Source: Agrobacterium larrymoorei (lineage in GTDB: Bacteria > Pseudomonadota > Alphaproteobacteria > Rhizobiales > Rhizobiaceae). From it: 64,000 nt of DNA. The translations under genes were made by a program, and so were the position numbers. The notes below the pieces were generated by a model, which had not been told where the DNA came from, ran no database searches, and was given only the letters and a program-made list of their open reading frames with translations. Every line of letters starts with the position of its first letter. Within the stretch, counting starts at the first letter, position 1. The stretch is from NCBI RefSeq assembly GCF_005145045.1, contig NZ_CP039691.1:2802001-2866000 (forward strand). The letters are read 5' to 3'. Shown here in pieces: positions 8,093-15,661 of this stretch.

Positions 8093-9235
8093 ATGAACAA
8101 GAAAGCCCATATGATCCTCGCAGTGCTGGGTGTCAGCGTCGCCGCTGCCGTCGCAACGCACGCACGCGCCGAAGAACAGTCTTACTATAAGGGCAGCACA
8201 TGGGAGGTTCTATCAAAAACCTCGGATACTGAAGACAAAACGGCTTCCTGCGTACTGCGAAGTGTTAACTGGGCGGCGAAGTCGGTGGCCATCGAATATG
8301 ATCTGGTCGGCATCGATGAAGTCATGCCTAGATTGCGGGTCATCAAGCAACAGTGGAACTTGCCGGTTAATCAGACAACCAAAGTCAGGATAGGTGCGCG
8401 CGGCGCAGGAACGGTCGTATTTGATGCCAAAGTTCTCAACGGCAATGAATTATACGGAGAGATCCCCGCACCACACGCAAGCGAATTGGCATCCATGGTG
8501 GACAACATGGTGAAAGTCATGACCAAACCAATAAAACCTGCTTCTTTCATCGTTTACTTCGACGGGGACGAGCCGATTTGGGTTGTTCCTGCTGTCGATT
8601 TCGGTGAAGCAGTGGCGTTCAGCAGCGAACTTAAAAATTGCCTGACTGAACTGACGAGGCTGGGCCCGTCTATTTTCAAATCAGCAGAACCATCTACCAC
8701 TTCACCGTTCGCAAAGTCTTCAGGTCAAAGCGGTTTGAACTTCGGTTCAGCTCCCAACAATAATGTCGACACATCGAGACCATCGACTGATCAGAATGCA
8801 AACATCCAAGACTTCTTGGCCCAATCTGACGGACCGGCCCAAACAGCAAAGTCTTCATGGACGTTCGCAAAACGGGAAGAGGACTGGGGCGATACTTGTT
8901 ATGTGGAGACAAAACAAGGCGACATACTGGTCGGCTTCATGGGAGCGCCCGGGGAAGCACTCGCTGGCTTCGTGGAAAATGGCTTCACCGGCAACGTCAC
9001 GACCACGTGGAAAATCGACGGCGCTCGCTCATATGTCGCCGATGGGGATGTTGCTGACTATTCGGGATGGCATGAATTCTACGGGTTGCCGAAAGACATC
9101 CTGACAGACGCCAAAGACGGCAAGCAACTGACGATCAGCGACAAGGGCGGTGAGACGATCACCACCATCAGTCTCGCCTCGGCGTCGAAGCCGTTCGAGC
9201 AATTCATCGGATGTATAAACAAACGAAGCCCATGA
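8093..9235 (+). CDS. Secreted protein with two related domains
   Basis: 380 aa. Residues 1-26 form a signal peptide (MNKKAHMILAVLGVSVAAAV… ARA), predicting export to the periplasm. The body has two halves that start alike: WEVLSKTSDTEDKTASCVL (about 37-55) and WTFAKREEDWGDTCYVET (about 257-274), each with a Trp opening and a conserved Cys. A Ser/Asn-rich linker joins them. The pattern is reminiscent of invasion-associated-locus-B-like domains, but this is a weak visual match. Its neighbours encode membrane proteins. Function unknown. Confidence 0.65.
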   Translation: MNKKAHMILAVLGVSVAAAVATHARAEEQSYYKGSTWEVLSKTSDTEDKTASCVLRSVNWAAKSVAIEYDLVGIDEVMPRLRVIKQQWNLPVNQTTKVRIGARGAGTVVFDAKVLNGNELYGEIPAPHASELASMVDNMVKVMTKPIKPASFIVYFDGDEPIWVVPAVDFGEAVAFSSELKNCLTELTRLGPSIFKSAEPSTTSPFAKSSGQSGLNFGSAPNNNVDTSRPSTDQNANIQDFLAQSDGPAQTAKSSWTFAKREEDWGDTCYVETKQGDILVGFMGAPGEALAGFVENGFTGNVTTTWKIDGARSYVADGDVADYSGWHEFYGLPKDILTDAKDGKQLTISDKGGETITTISLASASKPFEQFIGCINKRSP

Positions 9236-9520
9236 ACAGAGAACGCATATACTGTCATCTTTGAGCTACACGCTTTGGCAAGATTGCAACAACAATTTAA
9301 GTAGAAAAATCTCTGGCGTTTAGCCGAATTAAGAACTTGGGAACACGAGTCCGGCAAATTCGCAGTGGCAGAGGCGGGGAACGCCAATGCTTCAGGCTTT
9401 ATCTTAGATCTCTATATCATGGTGCAGGCTTGGCCTGTGTGTTCGACTTATGATAGTAACCTGACTTGTATACGACGTGGACGGTCGTGAACAAGATAGC
9501 GGTAATTGTGGAGGATGCTC

Positions 9521-9976
9521 ATGGCTCAAGTTTCGTCCGATTCTGTAGATGTCAGACGGGCTTTCCAACGCCATCGATTAGCGTCAGGCGTAACCGGAGT
9601 GCCGAGACGCTCTCGGTTTGTTTCACTTTTCTACGCCACAGAGTGCGGTTTGAAGTATTTATTAATGACGGCGGGTTCGCTTGCCACTACCGGCGACCTC
9701 AAGACTGCCTTGACAGCGAGTTTGGGGCTGCCGAAACGCGATATTGATCTGCACAATATCGAGCAGCTATGCCAAGCCGCTGGACTCCTCCCGGTAGATA
9801 TTGGAACCTCCCCTCTTTCATTCACCGTAAACGGTACCGCTTTTCCGCCTTACAAATTACATGAAGCCGCCCGCTACGGTGTCAAGATAGCCGACGTCTA
9901 TGTGGTCAATGTCGAACTGTGGCTGGAAAACATATTGGATGCGGTTGAAACACGAATGGCGACGCAGGGAATCTAA
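9521..9976 (+). CDS. HEPN-like protein, partner of the double-NTPase
   Basis: 151 aa from the ATG at 9521 (GGAGG six bases upstream). Helical pattern elements recall HEPN proteins of the PF05168 type: FVSLFYATECGLKYLLM, then DLHNIEQLCQAAGLL (like the usual His-Asp/Asn-Leu-x-x-Leu) and LHEAARYGV near the end (like the usual ARY). No RX4-6H ribonuclease motif is seen, so it may be a binding or sensing member rather than a nuclease. It ends one base before the start of the 919-aa NTPase gene, which implies co-translation and a joint function. Family assignment is tentative. Confidence 0.55.
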   Translation: MAQVSSDSVDVRRAFQRHRLASGVTGVPRRSRFVSLFYATECGLKYLLMTAGSLATTGDLKTALTASLGLPKRDIDLHNIEQLCQAAGLLPVDIGTSPLSFTVNGTAFPPYKLHEAARYGVKIADVYVVNVELWLENILDAVETRMATQGI

Positions 9977-9977
9977 A

Positions 9978-12737
9978 ATGACAGAGCTTTATACCTATCT
10001 CGACTTGCTCGACCGCCTCCGAGACGATGAAACGGTTCGCTCCGCCCCTCCTGAGGTACTTAGAGCACAACCGTTACCTTCCCGCTTGGCGCTTTATCTT
10101 CTCCCTCAAGCGACACTAGAGCCAGTTAAAACTTGGCTCAGACAAGTTTTTGGCCCGCGATTTTTGGAGGGAGAGCTTGCGATCGCGCTCGAGCCTACGA
10201 GTTCCGGCTCGCCTCGCGTTGTTCCAGTAGAGTTTGAAAGAGTTGACGAAGACTGGAAATCGGGACAGCGACTGCGGCTTCGCCCCACCCTTATGTCGGG
10301 ATCAGTAGTGGTTTATAATATGCCTTATGAAGTCGCCGAGACAGATGACTTAGGTGACTGCCCCCCAGTTCTTACTTTTCATTCGTTTAAAGGTGGGATG
10401 GGACGAACCACACTGGCACTTGCTTTATCGTCGGCAGTGCAAAAATCTCACGGTCGTGTTTTGTTCATCGACGCAGATTTCGAAGCTCCTGGAATATCCA
10501 GCCTTCTTAAACATTCGATGCCAAATCCACGAATTGCCTTTGCGGATCTACTTGCAATCGCCTCGACTTCTCTGGAGATTGAAGCGAACGATGCGATTGA
10601 GATTGTTGCCAGTAGACTCGCAGACCAAGATATCGACGGCTTGACTGTTCTTCCCTGCACACGAGACCTCGGCTTACCAAGCGTATCACCTGAGTCGCTC
10701 ACTGTTTCTGGAAAAAGATCTCCTTTCTTTGTGGGCTCATTAGTCGCGCGCCTTGGGAAAAAAATGGGCGCTGATCTCGTCATCGTCGATCTTCGTGCTG
10801 GTCTCTCTGAGTTGGTTGCATCTCTTTTTCTTGACCCTAGGCTTCAGCATGTTCTCGTCAGTACGTTGAACGGCCAAGCTATCGACGGAACTATCATGCT
10901 TCTGGAGCGGATGCGAGAGATGGCCGCCAAGTGGCGAGGAGCGTCAAACACCAGATTCGACGCAAGTCTGCCAACAGTCATTATTAACCAAAGCCCGCCT
11001 GGACTTAAGGATGCAGGGTTTGGACAAGAGAGCGCGCTGAATGCAATGTCGGCATTTGAGGAAGAAATACGTTTGTTCTTGGCGCAATTAGCGTCGTCTG
11101 ACGAAAATGATGACCAACACGGGAACCCTTTTCAGGAGGCGTCCATAACTACCTCCGTTGTTGATGCAGAGCCGACTGTAACAATACTGCCCCGCGATCT
11201 AAGAGAAGCACTACGCAGTTTAGCTAAAACCACTCTCCCAGACCAAATGCATTCGATTTTCGGCTCACTCCTCCCGGCACCACAATCGTTAGACTCTAAA
11301 CATCACGGCGTTCTCGCTGACGCAAAAGCGCGTCGTGAAAACCTCGCTGAATACGCGAAAAGAAGCATTTTTGCGGAGAGCAAGCCACAAGCTGAGATAT
11401 ACCCAACAGCCTCTTTGGTAAACCTAGCTGAACGGCACCAAAGCACGCCACCAACAGTTACGGTGATCGGAGAAAAAGGATCAGGCAAATCATATACCTT
11501 CATGTCACTTGCGTTATCTAAGACATGGGGAAATTTTATTCAGAAGCTCGGGGTAGAATATTCACAAGATAATCGAACCACTGGCGCGTTAGTATTGCCC
11601 GTGACTCCACCTCAGGATTTAGACCTAAAAGCTCGAGAGGAAGAGCGTAGAGTAACCTCTGACGCCGCCGCCGCGTTAACAGGTGGAATCCCTCTCAATG
11701 ATCAGGTAATTGCTGACGCTGTTCAGGATCAATTGCAACGGCCGGATGCTGGTAGTGCAGTTGCGTGGCGAGAGTTCTGGCTGGATATGATCGCGTGGCG
11801 TGCAGGTTTTCAGACCGGAAAGCCTAACGCATTTGGACCATTCATTGACTCGCTCCAGCCCGGCCAAGCAGTAGTGGGCATATTCGATGGGGTGGAGACA
11901 TTATTTTCAAAACTCCGGACAAGTGTAGAAGAGCAAGCAGCGGTAGAGGCCCTGCTTAGACTTGTCCCAGATTGGCTTTCTCAGCTTCCGGCCAAAAGCG
12001 TAGGATGTGTTATTTTTGTTCGAGAAGACTTGGCTCGATACGCCATGGTCAATAATTATAAGCAATTCGCCGATCGTTACTCCGCATTTGCTCTCCGTTG
12101 GAATTGGGCAGAGGCGTCTGCATTGGCTCTATGGGTCGCGGAACAAGCTGGCAGCTTATCGTCAACCATTGCTCCAGAGAGCTTAGCGACGTTAGACGAA
12201 GAGCAGCGCAGTCAGGCACTTGTTGAGCTATGGGGTTGGAAAATGGGGCCAAATACCTCACGGGAAGCAAGATCTCTCGAATGGACAATGTCGTCGCTTT
12301 CGGATTTCAATCGCAGCATAAAAGCTCGAGACCTCGTGCGCTTTCTTGCGGAGTCAGCTTCGAGGTCTACCCCTAGCGACGTTTACTACGACCAAAGACT
12401 TTTAAGTCCGCGCGCAATGCGCGATGCAATTGGACCTTGTAGCAAGGAGCGAGTATCTGAAACCGGCGAGGAGAACGTCGATCTAAAGAGAATATTCCGC
12501 AAGATTGAGGACCTAGTTGGTAATCAGCGTGAACTGCCTTGGTCGTTCGAACGCGCGCACGAACTGCTTGGCGGTGAAGACCTTAGGGTTCTTGAAGACA
12601 ATGGCGTTCTTTTTCGGTACGGAGATGAGTTTTTCGTTCCCGAATTGTACCGTAGTGGGCTCAATCTGTTTTACTCTGGGGGCGCTCGAAGAAAAGTTGT
12701 GACGCTGATGCGGCAGGCTGCTGGAAGGGCGCACTGA
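9978..12737 (+). CDS. Double-NTPase: MinD/ParA-like domain fused to a STAND/Sll1717-like P-loop domain
   Basis: 919 aa from ATG 9978. After an N-terminal region of about 125 residues comes a deviant Walker A of the SIMIBI class (KGGMGRTT, 138-145), then VLFIDADFEAPG (about 161-172) and VIVDLRAGLSEL (268-279). A second P-loop follows at 498-505 (GEKGSGKS) with Walker B VVGIFDGVE (632-640) and a sensor-like strand VGCVIFVRED. The C-terminal 80 residues look like a winged helix (LRVLEDNGVLFRYGDEFFVPELY). Two NTPase modules plus a winged helix is the layout of signalling or conflict NTPases rather than of partition proteins. Neighbours: HEPN-like gene upstream, serine recombinase downstream, restriction operon convergent. 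Role in defence is inferred from architecture and location. Confidence 0.75.
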   Translation: MTELYTYLDLLDRLRDDETVRSAPPEVLRAQPLPSRLALYLLPQATLEPVKTWLRQVFGPRFLEGELAIALEPTSSGSPRVVPVEFERVDEDWKSGQRLRLRPTLMSGSVVVYNMPYEVAETDDLGDCPPVLTFHSFKGGMGRTTLALALSSAVQKSHGRVLFIDADFEAPGISSLLKHSMPNPRIAFADLLAIASTSLEIEANDAIEIVASRLADQDIDGLTVLPCTRDLGLPSVSPESLTVSGKRSPFFVGSLVARLGKKMGADLVIVDLRAGLSELVASLFLDPRLQHVLVSTLNGQAIDGTIMLLERMREMAAKWRGASNTRFDASLPTVIINQSPPGLKDAGFGQESALNAMSAFEEEIRLFLAQLASSDENDDQHGNPFQEASITTSVVDAEPTVTILPRDLREALRSLAKTTLPDQMHSIFGSLLPAPQSLDSKHHGVLADAKARRENLAEYAKRSIFAESKPQAEIYPTASLVNLAERHQSTPPTVTVIGEKGSGKSYTFMSLALSKTWGNFIQKLGVEYSQDNRTTGALVLPVTPPQDLDLKAREEERRVTSDAAAALTGGIPLNDQVIADAVQDQLQRPDAGSAVAWREFWLDMIAWRAGFQTGKPNAFGPFIDSLQPGQAVVGIFDGVETLFSKLRTSVEEQAAVEALLRLVPDWLSQLPAKSVGCVIFVREDLARYAMVNNYKQFADRYSAFALRWNWAEASALALWVAEQAGSLSSTIAPESLATLDEEQRSQALVELWGWKMGPNTSREARSLEWTMSSLSDFNRSIKARDLVRFLAESASRSTPSDVYYDQRLLSPRAMRDAIGPCSKERVSETGEENVDLKRIFRKIEDLVGNQRELPWSFERAHELLGGEDLRVLEDNGVLFRYGDEFFVPELYRSGLNLFYSGGARRKVVTLMRQAAGRAH

Positions 12738-12879
12738 CTATTCAACGACGTAAAAGCACTTGCACATCAGGGTATACCCCTATGTGACGCTGCGATAGTT
12801 ACAGCCCTCGATGTAACATCTGGGTTGACAGCGACTATTTGTGACAAGGTAGCCTAAGGCCTAAACCTTGAGGTTACAC

Positions 12880-13440
12880 ATGGCTCGCATCGGTTACGCA
12901 CGCGTCAGCACTATTGATCAGGATTTGCAGGTTCAGCTTGACCGACTTCGAACTGAGGGTTGCGGAATCATTCGCTCAGAAAAGGTGTCGGGCGGTAGCC
13001 GTGAAGGCCGAACCGAGCTAGAGACCGTTATCGAATTCATGCGCCAAGGGGACGAATTAATCGTCACCCGGCTTGATCGACTAGGGCGCGATACCCGCGA
13101 CGTACTCAACATCGTTTACGAATGCGAACAACGCGGCGCGTTCATCACGGTGCTTGAGCCTCACGTTACGACCAAAGGCGAAATGGGCAAAGTCATTCTC
13201 ACCGTTCTTGGGATGGTCGCACAAATGGAGCGGCGATTCATAAAAGAACGCCAACGCGAAGGAATTCGGAATGCAAAGCTCAATGGGGTCTATAAGGGTG
13301 GGAAAGTGCGTGTAGACCATGAAGCCATTCTTCGGCTTCATGCAGCAGGCGAGCGCCCTGCAGCAATCGGGAGAGCGGTCGGTTGCAGTAGAATGCAGGT
13401 TTATCGCGTTATCAAATCACGATCTTCAGACAGCGTTTGA
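12880..13440 (+). CDS. Serine recombinase (resolvase/invertase family)
   Basis: 186 aa from ATG 12880 (MARIGYARVST). Catalytic Ser is residue 10; the LDRLGRDTRDVL and KGEMGKVILTVLGMVAQMERRFI segments are standard for the resolvase domain, and a Hin-type HTH closes the protein (GERPAAIGRAVGCSRMQVYRVI). These enzymes resolve cointegrates or invert DNA. It sits between the HEPN/NTPase pair and the convergent restriction operon, only 11 bp from the end of the nuclease gene. It may mark a nested insertion, or may itself be a relic of a Tn3-like unit. No paired res sites were confirmed by eye in 12738-12879. Confidence 0.93.
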   Translation: MARIGYARVSTIDQDLQVQLDRLRTEGCGIIRSEKVSGGSREGRTELETVIEFMRQGDELIVTRLDRLGRDTRDVLNIVYECEQRGAFITVLEPHVTTKGEMGKVILTVLGMVAQMERRFIKERQREGIRNAKLNGVYKGGKVRVDHEAILRLHAAGERPAAIGRAVGCSRMQVYRVIKSRSSDSV

Positions 13441-13451
13441 CCACGTTGCCG

Positions 13452-15656
13452 TCAAAGACTGATAAGCCAGAAGTCTGACGAAGCGCCAGAGCCTCGCACT
13501 GTGAGTTCATCGGTTAGTGCAACTAGCGCATCCGAGTCGTAGAGTGAAACCGAGAGCCGTACCTCCCCAACTCCAAGCCCTACTTGATCAACGTACGCTA
13601 GCCTCTTGACGGTACCCTCAGTTATGAAAATGAGTCGGTCTTTCAGTCCAATTGAAAAAGCTTCAGGTACGAGCTCTCTGACCGGCACGGAAAGTACCCT
13701 AGTTGCCCCATCAAATCTAATGTCCTTGGCAGTGTTGATGTTGCACATAAAAATATGGCGAATTCGTTGAATATCTAGTCGGATCGAGGGTGCTTGTGTT
13801 TCGCCAATTATCGTCGGAGAAAGATCGGGCAGAAGCGCATTCAATAAACTCGGCTCGATCCGCTTAGTATAATTTTGCGAGTACGATAAATATTCGCGTT
13901 GTGAGAGTTGCATACTGCAGTTCTGAGCCAAGAGGCGGATCTTAGCCACTAAGATCTCTAGGCCGCGGGGATCGCCCGGCCTTAGCGAGATGGCGCCCAA
14001 TCCCGGCAATATTTCATCGTAGATCTCGAACGAGTCGTCACCGCCACTCTCCCCAGGATATAGTATGTAGGCTGCCTCCGACCTGCGTATCGCGTCGCGG
14101 TAAGCGTGCATCTTTGCTAAGTCGTCGCGTTTGTAGATCACAGAAGCGTCTTCATTATCGTCAGGGTCTTTTCTGAACGAAGACACCTTTGATTTGTATT
14201 TTGCATCGAAATGAATGCGCGAGACAAGTCCAACCGCTTCAGCGTCGTTCGGAGCTAAGTCACTGGGCCAAAACGTTAAAGTTACATCTGGGCGCATTTC
14301 TCGAGACCACGATCCTGCATTGTGATACTTCGCCCGCTGTCTGAACGTTTCATTGAACGAAACTTTGACCTTCAAGCGACGACCCAGTATCTCGGTGACA
14401 CCGATTATGTCTGCTTGCTTGCCTCTAGCCAAAGTGAATTCAAGCCCACCTCCATTTTGTCGGATAAGCCCCTTAGCGAAGTCAGCCGGCAAATGGGCTA
14501 CTTGTTGGACAGCTTCAACAACCCGTAGAAAACACCAGTACTCATAGAGTGTAGCCACGTTCTTTTGGCCCGCTCCGAAAACAAGTTCTCCTCCTGACCA
14601 ACTCAGTTGAGACGCCATCTGAGCAGCAAGCCAGCCGCGAAGCAACTCGCGGTATCCAACCTTTCTCTGAAGTACGGGACTCGAATAGCTTAGTGCACCA
14701 GCGCGACTAATTCTTCGCATGAGATCGGAATTTAAAACGGAATCCAGCCAATCGGTCATGCTTTGCATGTCCGACAGTACGCTGAGATGTTGCTGAGACT
14801 TTAGATCTGCGATTGTCTCATAAAGATGCTTTATCCCGCTTAGTGTGGCTCGCAGAATCTCCAAAACCCGTTTTACGAACTGATTTTCTGGAGTGTCATA
14901 GCTAACTACTGAAACAGTAGTGGCCACTTCGTGGGGGATAGAGCTTATTCCTCGGTCCTGAAGAGCGTGACCATTTGGTACCTTAATACGCCGTCTTGCC
15001 GCAGCAATCTGATTTAGTACGGTCCTGGTCGGCTTGATGCCCTTGCGCACATCACCGATGCTTTCCACTGCACTCATCTTGGAATGTGGCGACTCGAGAA
15101 TTTGAGCAACTGCCTGACGGAAGGGTCGTCCTTGAAGAATACCGCGCAACAGAAAATAGCGCTGCTGTAATGTATTGGGGTCACCCTTCAAAGTTATTTC
15201 ACGACGCCCCTGGGCGTAACTTGCCATAGTACCGATCAGGTCGACAGCGCAACGAGATATGTCATCCATCATGTCTCTATATTCGACACGATAATCCAGC
15301 TTCCTTGACCGAACCTCGACGGCTGCCGTGCCAAGCTCATTCCCTGCCTGATCTATTAAGGTTAGATGGATCGTGCCCACATTGAGACCAGTCGCCATGG
15401 TGCCGCGGTCAAGCTCTCCCTTTAAACGGGTCTTTTGAATTATAGTCGGGATTTCTTTGAGCTCTAAGCCCACTTTTTGAACGACGTATTCATATGAACT
15501 GCCCTCCAAGAGCTGGAATGGGGGCTCCCCAAGAGCTTGTGCTTCCGCACCTGACATAACGATCAGCGGCGGAGCTAGACCCACAATGTCAGACTTCGCG
15601 ACAATTGTGACACTGCCGACCAAATCTAACTTTTCGTTGAAAAAGCTCAAGATCAT
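13452..15656 (-). CDS. McrC-like DUF2357/PD-(D/E)XK restriction nuclease
   Basis: 734 aa. The N-terminal half matches the DUF2357 pattern (…SYDTPENQFVKRVL near 253-266). The C-terminal half has the PD-(D/E)XK core: YEYWCFLRVVE (about 371), RPDVTLTF (Pro456-Asp457) and IHFDAKYK (Asp484, Lys486). This is the cutting partner of McrB-like motors. It starts five bases after the stop codon of the AAA+ gene and is the last gene of the operon methyltransferase-AAA-nuclease. In LlaJI-type systems the equivalent nuclease acts only with its McrB-like partner. All active-site residues are present, so it is probably functional. Confidence 0.85.
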   Translation of the reverse strand: MILSFFNEKLDLVGSVTIVAKSDIVGLAPPLIVMSGAEAQALGEPPFQLLEGSSYEYVVQKVGLELKEIPTIIQKTRLKGELDRGTMATGLNVGTIHLTLIDQAGNELGTAAVEVRSRKLDYRVEYRDMMDDISRCAVDLIGTMASYAQGRREITLKGDPNTLQQRYFLLRGILQGRPFRQAVAQILESPHSKMSAVESIGDVRKGIKPTRTVLNQIAAARRRIKVPNGHALQDRGISSIPHEVATTVSVVSYDTPENQFVKRVLEILRATLSGIKHLYETIADLKSQQHLSVLSDMQSMTDWLDSVLNSDLMRRISRAGALSYSSPVLQRKVGYRELLRGWLAAQMASQLSWSGGELVFGAGQKNVATLYEYWCFLRVVEAVQQVAHLPADFAKGLIRQNGGGLEFTLARGKQADIIGVTEILGRRLKVKVSFNETFRQRAKYHNAGSWSREMRPDVTLTFWPSDLAPNDAEAVGLVSRIHFDAKYKSKVSSFRKDPDDNEDASVIYKRDDLAKMHAYRDAIRRSEAAYILYPGESGGDDSFEIYDEILPGLGAISLRPGDPRGLEILVAKIRLLAQNCSMQLSQREYLSYSQNYTKRIEPSLLNALLPDLSPTIIGETQAPSIRLDIQRIRHIFMCNINTAKDIRFDGATRVLSVPVRELVPEAFSIGLKDRLIFITEGTVKRLAYVDQVGLGVGEVRLSVSLYDSDALVALTDELTVRGSGASSDFWLISL

Positions 15657-15661
15657 AATGT

